This document shows positions 1-6,819 of a DNA stretch of 64,000 nt, piece after piece. Within the stretch, counting starts at the first letter, position 1, and every line of letters starts with the position of its first letter. Both the position numbers and the translations under genes were made by a program. The notes beneath the pieces are model-generated. The model made no database searches, was not told the origin of the DNA, and saw nothing but the letters and a program-made list of their open reading frames with translations. The stretch comes from Sphaerisporangium fuscum. GTDB lineage: Bacteria > Actinomycetota > Actinomycetes > Streptosporangiales > Streptosporangiaceae. The stretch lies in assembly GCF_018531465.1 (NCBI RefSeq), contig NZ_JAHDTF010000019.1, forward strand, positions 1 through 64,000. Reading direction: 5' to 3'.

Positions 1-152
1 AGAGGGCAAGAGGCGAGCCCGACGCCGTCCTACACGACAGAGGGCAGGAGGCGGACCGAAGGCCATCGCACGGGACAGGGGGCAAGAGGCGAGCTGGACG
101 CCGTTCTGCACGGCGGAGGGCTAGAGGCGGGCTGGGGGCCATCGTGCGGAGC
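1..152. repeat. Degenerate 38-bp tandem repeat, at least four copies
   Basis: Four consecutive units (1-38, 39-76, 77-114, 115-152) share the skeleton RGGGC-AGAGGCGRGC followed by GACGCCGT or GGCCATCG and a CAC/TGC core. Odd and even units resemble each other more closely (GACGCCGT in units 1 and 3, GGCCATCG in 2 and 4), which suggests a 76-bp higher-order unit. The array reaches the window edge and may continue upstream. The period is not a multiple of three, so it is unlikely to be coding. There are no unique spacers, so it is not a CRISPR. Confidence 0.75.
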
Positions 153-179
153 GGGGGGGGCGACCGGGGTGGGGGTGGG

Positions 180-215
180 GTGCGTGCCGGTAGGGCTGGG
201 TGTACCGGCAGGCAC
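180..215 (-). terminator. Hairpin downstream of the dipeptidase gene
   Basis: Inverted arms TGCCGGTA (185-192) and TACCGGCA (203-210), extended by GTGC/GCAC across one mismatch, form a 12-bp stem with a 10-nt loop. It lies about 60 nt beyond the stop codon of the minus-strand dipeptidase gene. No U-tract follows, as is usual for GC-rich actinobacterial terminators. Confidence 0.5.
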
Positions 216-277
216 CTCTTGGCGGATGGAGAGGGTGCCAAGGCGTGAGGGGAGTAGGCCTTGACCAGGGCTGAAGG

Positions 278-925
278 TCAGGGGAGGGTGCGGAGGCCGT
301 AGATGGCGTTTTTGGCGGAGGTGGTCATGGCCCAGTAGCGGTCGCCGTATGACCAGTGCCACCACTCCGTGGGGTAGTTCACCAGGCCGGCGCCCTGGAG
401 CGCGGCGCCGAGGATGTCGCGGTGCTGCCGTGCCTCGGCGGAGATGTTCGGGGCGGCGGTGTAGCAGGCGCCGGAGCTCTCCTCGGGGTTGGCGTTGACC
501 CGGGTTCCCATGTCGAGTTCGACGCCGTCCTCGGTCGCGAGGGTCAGGTCGACGGCGGCCCCGGCCGTGTGCGGAGCGACCTCGATCGGCGAGACGTACC
601 GGCTGGCGGCCGTGTGCAGCTCCTCGGGCGACATGTCAGGGAAAGTCACCCGCAGCTCGTCCTTGTACTCCTCGAAGTACTGCCGCTGGAGGGCCGGTGG
701 CCGGTAACCCTCGACGACGAGCAGGCGATAGCCGGAGGGAAGCTGCCGCTCCGCGTCTTCGAGCCGGGCGAGGAGCCCCTGGCGAAGGTGGGCGTAGGCG
801 CCCTCGGCGTCGGCGAGCCTGCTGTCGACGGCCAGGACGCCTCGCACGTCGGCCAGCGCCTCCCCGCTCTCCTCGACCGCGATCGAGGTCACCCGAGGGT
901 CAGATATGAGGACGATGTCGTGCAC
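278..925 (-). CDS. D-alanyl-D-alanine dipeptidase (VanX/DdpX type, peptidase M15D)
   Basis: A 215-residue protein with the full VanX-family active-site pattern: Arg75 in EGYRPP, zinc ligands His119 and Asp126 in an H-x6-D motif, and Glu187 and His190 in the TEWWHW motif. Family members hydrolyse D-Ala-D-Ala, either in glycopeptide resistance or in recycling of cell-wall dipeptide. No VanH or VanA partner is visible here, so a recycling or salvage role is more likely than resistance. No signal peptide is seen, so it is probably cytoplasmic. The start is GTG, with GGGAG 11 nt upstream. The gene ends near a hairpin at 180-215. Family assignment is firm; physiological role is inferred. Confidence 0.9.
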   Translation of the reverse strand: MHDIVLISDPRVTSIAVEESGEALADVRGVLAVDSRLADAEGAYAHLRQGLLARLEDAERQLPSGYRLLVVEGYRPPALQRQYFEEYKDELRVTFPDMSPEELHTAASRYVSPIEVAPHTAGAAVDLTLATEDGVELDMGTRVNANPEESSGACYTAAPNISAEARQHRDILGAALQGAGLVNYPTEWWHWSYGDRYWAMTTSAKNAIYGLRTLP

Positions 926-969
926 GACCAGCTAGTCTCCCACAAGCCTCGGTCAAGCCCCGGCGAACT

Positions 970-1051
970 CCCGTCACAGCCACGCCGTGTCACCGTGACC
1001 AGCCACCTCCCCCGTGACAGCCACACAGCATCACCACGACCAGCCACCTCC
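970..1051. repeat. 41-bp direct repeat, two adjacent copies
   Basis: Units 970-1010 and 1011-1051 differ at only a few positions and share the blocks CACAGCCAC / GACAGCCAC, TCACC and GACCAGCCACCTCC. They lie in the 283-bp space between the ROK gene stop (1209) and the dipeptidase start (925), both on the minus strand. The pair could be a regulatory element upstream of the dipeptidase or simple tandem duplication. Nothing else recognisable lies in this gap. Confidence 0.7.
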
Positions 1052-1208
1052 CCCGTGGACTGCCTCTGCCGGCAGGTCCTCCTCGGTGGCGGCGCCGGCG
1101 TCCGCACGTAGGGAGCGGGCCACGGCTGGTGACGGACACCGGCAGCGTCCTGCCCGGGAGGCCCGAGGCCGCGGACGAACACGCCGATCCCCAGGACCGC
1201 CCGGATCG

Positions 1209-3353
1209 TCAGATGTCGACGGTGCTGGAGAAGACCTCCTCGCGGGCCTGTTCGAGGGCGGCCGTGACCGCGCCTCTGAGCACCGGATTGCCGTTCACCC
1301 GGGTCACCGTCACTTTCGGGCGGCTCGGGCAGATCCGGGCCACCGCCTTCTCGACGCGTTCGGCGAGCACGTCGCCACCCGCTCGGCCCACGTCGCCGCT
1401 GAGGACGACCAACCTGGGGTCGAGCACGACCGTCACGGAGGCGACGCCCACGGCGATCCGTTGCGCCAGTTCGTCCAGGAAGGCGTGGTAGCCACCCTCG
1501 ACCGCCGCACGGACGATCCTGGCGCTGAGGCCTGGTACGACGGCGTTCAGCGAGGCGGGGCCAGGCACCCCGCCACCGGGCCCGGCGAAGCTCCGCACCA
1601 CACCCTCCGAGCCACGAGAACCTCGGGCCGCGCCATCCGGCCGGACGGAGCTCGGCACCACACCGTCCCGCCCGACGGAACCCCGGACCACACCGTCCGA
1701 GCCCCGAGAACCCCTCGCCGCGCCATCCGGGCCCCCGTAACCTCGCGCCGCGCCGTCCTGGCCGGCACGGTCCCGCACCACACCGTCCGAGCCCTCGGAA
1801 CCCCGCGCCGCGCCATCCGGGCCCCCGTAACCTCGCGCCGCGCCGTCCTGGCCGGCACGGTCCCGCACCACACCGTCCGAGCCCTCGGAACCCCGCGCCG
1901 CGCCGCCCGGCCCCTCCGAACCCCGCAGCGCGCGATCCGGGCCCACGTAACCTCCCGCCGCGCCGTCCCGCCCGACAGGACCCCGGACGACACCATCCGT
2001 GCCACGAGAACCCCGCACCGCGCCGCCCGGCCCCTCGGAACCCCGGACCACACCATCCCAGCCCTCGGAACCCCGCGCCGCACCGTCCGAGCCATGAGCA
2101 CCTCGGGCCGCGCCGTCCGGCCCGGCGGAACTCGGCACCGCGCCGTCCCGGCCGACGGGGTTCCGGGGCACGTCGTCCGAGTTGCGAGAACCCCGCACCG
2201 TGCCGTCCTGGTCCCAAAGGCCTCGCTCCCCATCATGGGGGCCTCGCCCTCCGCCGTCCGAGCTGCCCGGGCGGTGGAGCGTGCCGTCCAGGCCTCCGGA
2301 GACCCACAGCACGTCGTCCAGGGCGCCGGCCCCCGGCACCCCGCCGTCCGTACCCGGGGAACGCCGGCCCGGGGAACGCCGGCCCGGGTTGTGCGGCTTG
2401 CCGGGCATCCGGGGCGCGCCGTCCGGGCTCGGGGAGGGCGGGACGGTTCCGTCCAGGCGTGGGAGGGCCGCGTCGCCGGGGACGGATGGGGGCGTGGAGA
2501 GGGTGTGGAGGGGGATGCCGTGGGTCTTGGCCAGGGCGGTGAGGGCCGCGGTCCCGAGGAGGCGCTGGAAGGACCCGGACTGCGGATCGGTCACGTCGAC
2601 CGGCAGCGGCTCGCCGGGCACCGGAAGCCATCCGATCTCCCCCGCGCCCCCGGTGAACCCCCGGTGCAGCCGGGAGCCGAGCATGACCCCGAGGCCCTGC
2701 CCGACACCGGCCCACATCAGGACGAAGTCGTCGACCCCGCGCGCCACCCCGTACGCGTGCTCGGCCAGCGCCGCGAGGTTCACGTCGTTCTCGATCATCA
2801 CCGAGGACCCGAGCGTGGCCCGCAGGTCGGCGAGCACGCCTGAGTGCCAGGACGGCAGGTCGAAGGAGAACCGGACGTCCCCGCTGCGCGGGTCGACGAC
2901 GCCCCGGGTGCCAATGACCAGGGCGCGCAGCCGTGACAGGCTGACTCCGGCCGAGTCGCAGGCCTGCCGTACGGCGTTGTGCACGGTCTTGACGGGGTTG
3001 CCGTTCTCGCAGGGGTCGACGGCCACCTCGGTGATGATCGTTCCGGTGATGTCGGCCACGCTCGCGGTCACCCGGTCGGGCAGGACGTCGAGCCCGGCGA
3101 CATAGGCGCACGAGGGGACGACGGCGTACAGGGCGGCGTTGGGGCCGCGGCCTCCGGGCCGCTCCCCCGACACCGCGACGAGGCCCCGTTCCTCCAGGCG
3201 GGCGAGCAGCTGACCCGAGGTGACCTTGGATAGCCCGGTGTGCTCGCCCAGTTCGGCCCTGGTCAGGGGCCCTTGGGACAGCAGGAGCTCCAGTGCCGCG
3301 CGGTCGTTGAGCTGGCGCAGCAGTCTCGGCGTCCCGGGGTGTCGTCTGGGCAT
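1209..3353 (-). CDS. ROK-family transcriptional regulator with a large repeat insertion
   Basis: A 714-residue ROK repressor. Residues 1-75 are a winged helix similar to the ROK regulator at 8374-9573 (LND/IND-RAALELLL, GLSKVT, LEERGLV). Residues 80-280 and 605-714 form the ROK sugar-kinase-like domain, with the glycine-rich GAGEIG segment and a conserved end EQAREE. The paralogue has 399 residues, and the excess of about 315 is an insertion at residues 300-605. That insertion is made of 10-residue units of the form G-x-D-G-x-x-R-G-S-x, in perfect register from about residue 380 to 600. It sits in a surface loop before the last helices of the fold. The ROK protein most likely controls the divergent sugar importer at 3571. 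The reading frame stays open throughout. Sugar-binding residues were not checked individually. Confidence 0.85.
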   Translation of the reverse strand: MPRRHPGTPRLLRQLNDRAALELLLSQGPLTRAELGEHTGLSKVTSGQLLARLEERGLVAVSGERPGGRGPNAALYAVVPSCAYVAGLDVLPDRVTASVADITGTIITEVAVDPCENGNPVKTVHNAVRQACDSAGVSLSRLRALVIGTRGVVDPRSGDVRFSFDLPSWHSGVLADLRATLGSSVMIENDVNLAALAEHAYGVARGVDDFVLMWAGVGQGLGVMLGSRLHRGFTGGAGEIGWLPVPGEPLPVDVTDPQSGSFQRLLGTAALTALAKTHGIPLHTLSTPPSVPGDAALPRLDGTVPPSPSPDGAPRMPGKPHNPGRRSPGRRSPGTDGGVPGAGALDDVLWVSGGLDGTLHRPGSSDGGGRGPHDGERGLWDQDGTVRGSRNSDDVPRNPVGRDGAVPSSAGPDGAARGAHGSDGAARGSEGWDGVVRGSEGPGGAVRGSRGTDGVVRGPVGRDGAAGGYVGPDRALRGSEGPGGAARGSEGSDGVVRDRAGQDGAARGYGGPDGAARGSEGSDGVVRDRAGQDGAARGYGGPDGAARGSRGSDGVVRGSVGRDGVVPSSVRPDGAARGSRGSEGVVRSFAGPGGGVPGPASLNAVVPGLSARIVRAAVEGGYHAFLDELAQRIAVGVASVTVVLDPRLVVLSGDVGRAGGDVLAERVEKAVARICPSRPKVTVTRVNGNPVLRGAVTAALEQAREEVFSSTVDI
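1554..2456 (-). repeat. 30-bp coding minisatellite inside the ROK gene
   Basis: From 1554 to about 2216 the DNA is a 30-bp tandem repeat (about 22 units) encoding 10-residue Gly/Asp/Arg/Ser-rich units. It fades into a less regular Pro/Gly-rich stretch up to about 2456. Segments 1716-1814 and 1806-1904 are identical over 99 bp at an offset of 90 bp, which indicates a recent three-unit duplication. Because 30 is divisible by three, alternative frames stay open on both strands; those readings are shadows. Confidence 0.9.
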
Positions 3354-3381
3354 GGGGTCGGGCCCCTCTCGTCACGATCCG

Positions 3382-3417
3382 CTAACGGACGTTTCTTTTA
3401 AGAAAGTTTCTTGTTAG
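3382..3417. promoter_or_regulatory. Nested palindrome, probable ROK operator and divergent promoter region
   Basis: CTAAC (3382-3386) and GTTAG (3413-3417) flank AAGAAA-G-TTTCTT (3400-3412), a perfect 6-1-6 palindrome, and an overlapping TTTCTT-TT-AAGAAA (3392-3405). This AT-rich patch stands out in GC-rich surroundings. It lies between the ROK gene (start 3353) and the importer operon (start 3571), where an autoregulatory operator would be expected. Confidence 0.6.
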
Positions 3418-3570
3418 TTTAGCGGCAGCCACCCCGCAGGCAAGCGATCGGACGCCTCGGGATGTCGCAGCGCAGAGCACGAGGATGGCGCCTTCGCCAG
3501 GTGTACGGCCCTGACGTGCACCCTCCGATGAGCGCGACCCCGACGCGATGCCGGGAAGGGAGAACCCAAC

Positions 3571-4908
3571 GTGAAATTCGGAAAGATCGCTGCCGCGACG
3601 GCCACGACCGCCGCTCTCGCCATTGGTGTCGCCGCGTGCAGTGGCGGCGAGCCCGCCAAGGAGAACCAGCCCCAGGCCTCCGCGGCCTCCTCCGGCCCGA
3701 AGTTCGCCGGTCAGAAGCTGACGGTCTGGCGGCTCGGCGCCCCCAATGACGTACAGAACAAGTACATGGGCGACCTCGACGCCAAGTTCAAGGAGCAGAC
3801 CGGCGCCGACGTGAACGTCCAGTGGATCCCGTGGCCGGACGCCCAGAAGAAGTGGACCGCCGCCCTGGCCGGCGGCGAGGGCCCGGACGTCACCGAGTTC
3901 GGCAACGACCAGGTCGCGGCGTGGGTCGCCCAGGACGCGCTCGCCGACATCACCGACCTGGTCAAGTCCACCCCCGACTTCCAGCAGATCCCCCCGAACC
4001 TGTGGGGGTACGAGACCATCGACGGCAAGGTCTACGCCGCGCCGTGGGGCGGCGGCACGCGCGCCGTGCTGTACCGCAAGGACTGGTTCAAGGACCTCGG
4101 CATCGAGACGCCCAAGACCTGGGACGACCTCGTGGCCGCCGCCAAGAAGATCGTCGCCAAGAAGGGCAAGGACGTCGACGGCTTCGCCTTCAACGGCGGT
4201 TCCGACGCCAACATGTCGCTCTCGCCGTTCGTCTGGTCCGCCGGCGGCGACTTCGCCAAGTTCGAGGGCGGCAAGTGGGTCGGCAAGCTGACCGAGCCCG
4301 CCTTCAAGGAGGGCTTCCAGTTCTACACGGACCTGGTGAGCAAGGACGGCGTGTCGGGCAAGGGCCGCCTCAGCCAGAACTCGGTCGAGATCAGCCAGCG
4401 CTTCGCGGCCGGCAAGGTCGGCATGTACATCACCGGCGGCTGGGACATCGCCACCATCAAGGAACAGAGCAAGGGCAAGGTCTCCGAGGACCAGATGGCG
4501 TTCTTCTCCGTCCCGAACAAGGAGGGCAACGGCCCGGCCCCGGCCTTCCAGGGCGGCAACGACATCGCCATCTGGAAGGACGCCAAGAACCCGGAGCTCG
4601 CCACCGAGTACCTCAAGCTCGCGGCCGGCAAGGAGTTCGGCACCCGGTACGCCAAGGAGGGCGGCCTGCTCCCGCTCTACCCGGACGCGCTGGCCGAGCT
4701 GGCGCAGGACCCCGCGCAGGCGCCGTTCGCCGAGACGTTCAAGGTCGCCAAGGGCTTCCCGGCCGACCCTGACTGGGCGCAGGCCAACGACACCAAGGCG
4801 GTGCTGCAGAACGCCGCCCGCGCCGTCATCGAGGGCAAGAAGAACACCGACACCGCCCTCGCGGACGCCAACAAGGAACTCGAGACCATCCTCAACCAGC
4901 AGCAGTGA
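3571..4908 (+). CDS. Sugar ABC transporter substrate-binding lipoprotein
   Basis: A 445-residue family-1 solute-binding protein. An N-terminal lipoprotein signal peptide ends in the lipobox GVAAC, with Cys23 as the lipidation site. The mature part begins KLTVWRLGA and has the usual periplasmic-binding features: a GPDVTEFGND segment, a KTWDDL motif near residue 180 and an aromatic-rich ligand cleft. It would be anchored outside the membrane and deliver an oligosaccharide to the two permeases that follow. The start is GTG, preceded by GGGAAGGGAG. The stop overlaps the next start (GTGA). The NagZ-type hydrolase downstream suggests a GlcNAc-containing ligand, but substrate identity is inference. 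Confidence 0.92.
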   Translation: MKFGKIAAATATTAALAIGVAACSGGEPAKENQPQASAASSGPKFAGQKLTVWRLGAPNDVQNKYMGDLDAKFKEQTGADVNVQWIPWPDAQKKWTAALAGGEGPDVTEFGNDQVAAWVAQDALADITDLVKSTPDFQQIPPNLWGYETIDGKVYAAPWGGGTRAVLYRKDWFKDLGIETPKTWDDLVAAAKKIVAKKGKDVDGFAFNGGSDANMSLSPFVWSAGGDFAKFEGGKWVGKLTEPAFKEGFQFYTDLVSKDGVSGKGRLSQNSVEISQRFAAGKVGMYITGGWDIATIKEQSKGKVSEDQMAFFSVPNKEGNGPAPAFQGGNDIAIWKDAKNPELATEYLKLAAGKEFGTRYAKEGGLLPLYPDALAELAQDPAQAPFAETFKVAKGFPADPDWAQANDTKAVLQNAARAVIEGKKNTDTALADANKELETILNQQQ

Positions 4909-5927
4909 CGATGGCTCAGACGTCAACGGCCGCCCGGGGTGGAGCGCACTCCTCCGCCCCGGCGCGGCGCCGGTCGCACCGCCCTCCGGACCGTTCCCGA
5001 GGGCTTCCCGCGTGGGTCGTCCCCTACGCGCTGCTCCTGCCCGGCCTGCTGGTCATCGCGGTGCTGCTGCTCTACCCGCTGTACCAGATGGTCGACATGT
5101 CGTTCCACAAGGTGGGACTGCGGCAGATCCGGCCCAACCCGCAGCCGGCGGAGTTCCTCGGCCTGGACAACTACACCCAGGTCCTCCGGTCGGACCTGTT
5201 CTGGTCGTCCCTGCGTAACACCGTCGTCTTCGCCGTGATCACCGTCGCGCTGACGCTGGTCATCGGCACGCTGGTCGGACTGCTCCTGAACAGGCTCGGC
5301 AAGAAGATGTCGACCTTCGTCATCGTCGGCATCATGGCCGCCTGGGCCACCCCGCCCACCGCCACCGCGATCATCTGGAAGTGGCTGTTCGACGCGGACG
5401 CGGGCGTGGTCAACTGGACGCTCAACCTGCTCCCCGACTGGCTGTCGAGTCTGGTCTTCGGCCGGGCCGACTGGTCGGGCCAGCCCTGGCTCAACGACCC
5501 TTCGACGATCTACCTGGTGCTGATCGTCGCGGTGGTCTGGGCGTCGTTCCCGTTCATCGCGGTGTCGGTGCTGGCGGGCCTCAAGAGCATCCCGTCGGAG
5601 CTGTACGAGGCGGCGCGGGTCGACGGGTCGACCCCGGGCCGGACCTTCAGGAAGATCACCTTCCCGCTGCTGAGGCCGGTGTTCTCGGTGCTGCTGGTGC
5701 TCTCCGTCATCTGGGACTTCAAGGTCTTCACCCAGCTGTACGTGCTCGCCGGGGGCACCACGAACCGGGATTCGTTCAACCTGTCGCTGTGGGCGTACAC
5801 CGAGGCGTTCAGCGCGCCGCCCAAGATGGGCTTCGGCGCCGCCATCGCGGTGATCCTGACGATCATCATGCTGATCATCACCGCCGTCTACGTCCGGCAA
5901 ATCGTGAGAACGGAGGACGTACGGTGA
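4905..5927 (+). CDS. Sugar ABC transporter permease (MalF/LacF type)
   Basis: A 340-residue membrane protein with six predicted hydrophobic segments, beginning near WVVPYALLLPGLLVIAV after a basic N-terminal tail. The cytoplasmic EAA loop is present near residue 228 (YEAARVDGSTPG), where the ATPase docks. It overlaps the binding-protein gene by 4 bp and the second permease by 4 bp, so the three are translationally coupled. No ATP-binding subunit is encoded nearby. In actinomycetes such carbohydrate importers commonly use a shared MsiK-type ATPase encoded elsewhere. An ATG at 4911 is an alternative start. Confidence 0.92.
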   Translation: MTMAQTSTAARGGAHSSAPARRRSHRPPDRSRGLPAWVVPYALLLPGLLVIAVLLLYPLYQMVDMSFHKVGLRQIRPNPQPAEFLGLDNYTQVLRSDLFWSSLRNTVVFAVITVALTLVIGTLVGLLLNRLGKKMSTFVIVGIMAAWATPPTATAIIWKWLFDADAGVVNWTLNLLPDWLSSLVFGRADWSGQPWLNDPSTIYLVLIVAVVWASFPFIAVSVLAGLKSIPSELYEAARVDGSTPGRTFRKITFPLLRPVFSVLLVLSVIWDFKVFTQLYVLAGGTTNRDSFNLSLWAYTEAFSAPPKMGFGAAIAVILTIIMLIITAVYVRQIVRTEDVR

Positions 5928-6775
5928 ATCCGGCGACCGCCAAGCGGCTCAAGAAGCACGGGCTCAACGCGGCCGGCGTCCTCGTGTTCCTGTTCGCGGT
6001 CTTCCCCGTCTACTGGATGGTCGCGACCGCGTTCAAGCCGAACGACGAGATCTTCACCACGCGGTTCATCCCCTTCCCGCTCTCCCCGACCTTCGACCAC
6101 GTCTCGCGGGTGCTCACCAAGGGCGTCGCCGGGCACTCGATCTGGCAGTACCTCGCCAACAGCGCGGTCGTCGCCGTCGGCACGGTCCTCATCGGGTCGA
6201 TCTTCGCGCTGCTCGCCGCCACCGCGGTGGCCCGCTTCAGGTTCAGGTTCAGGACGAGCTTCCTGATCCTGCTGCTGATCGTGCAGATGGTGCCGAGTGA
6301 GGCGCTGCTGATCCCGCTGTTCCTCATGGTGCGGCGGCTCGGCCTTTACGACCACCTGCTCGGGCTGATCATCGTCAACGTCGGCTTCACGCTCCCCTTC
6401 GCGATCTGGATGCTGCGGACCTTCGTCGCCGCGGTGCCCAAGGAGCTGGAGGAGGCGGCCGCGATCGACGGCGCCGGGCGGTTCCTCACGTTCTGGAAGG
6501 TGCTGTTCCCCCTGGTGGCGCCGGGGCTGGTGGCGACGAGCATCTTCTCGTTCATCACCGCGTGGAACGAGTTCGTCTTCGCGCTCACGCTGATCAACGA
6601 CCAGGGCACCTACACGATGCCCGTGGCACTTCAGTTCTTCACCGGGCAGCGGTCGACGGACTGGGGCGGGATCATGGCCGCCTCGACGTTGATGACCATC
6701 CCGGTCATCGCGTTCTTCCTGCTGGTGCAGCGCCGCATGGTGTCCGGCCTGGTCGCCGGAGCCGTGAAGGGCTGA
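5924..6775 (+). CDS. Sugar ABC transporter permease (MalG type)
   Basis: A 283-residue inner-membrane permease of the MalG class, with six hydrophobic segments starting at AAGVLVFLFAVFPVYWM. It has an EAA loop (EELEEAAAIDGAG) in the second half and a short C-terminus. The GTG start at 5924 overlaps the upstream stop (GTGA) and has GGAGG 8 nt ahead. The open frame extends further upstream, but that part lies in the previous gene in another frame and is not used. With the preceding permease it forms the translocation pore of the importer. Confidence 0.92.
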   Translation: MNPATAKRLKKHGLNAAGVLVFLFAVFPVYWMVATAFKPNDEIFTTRFIPFPLSPTFDHVSRVLTKGVAGHSIWQYLANSAVVAVGTVLIGSIFALLAATAVARFRFRFRTSFLILLLIVQMVPSEALLIPLFLMVRRLGLYDHLLGLIIVNVGFTLPFAIWMLRTFVAAVPKELEEAAAIDGAGRFLTFWKVLFPLVAPGLVATSIFSFITAWNEFVFALTLINDQGTYTMPVALQFFTGQRSTDWGGIMAASTLMTIPVIAFFLLVQRRMVSGLVAGAVKG

Positions 6776-6819
6776 TCCACCGCAGCCCCCATCCCCTATC
6801 TAAGGAGTCGAGTACAGCC

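Noticed and set aside
1554..2216. CRISPR-like appearance of the 30-bp repeats
   Set aside because: Units are contiguous with no unique spacers and encode a continuous protein segment.
1014..2843. 609-residue plus-strand open frame and other long frames over the ROK repeat array
   Set aside because: The 30-bp periodicity keeps every frame open. Only the minus-strand frame joins conserved ROK domains at both ends.
3354..3570. DasR-type operator for a chitobiose importer
   Set aside because: No ACTGGTCTAGACCAGT-like sequence was found. The palindromes present are of a different, AT-rich type.
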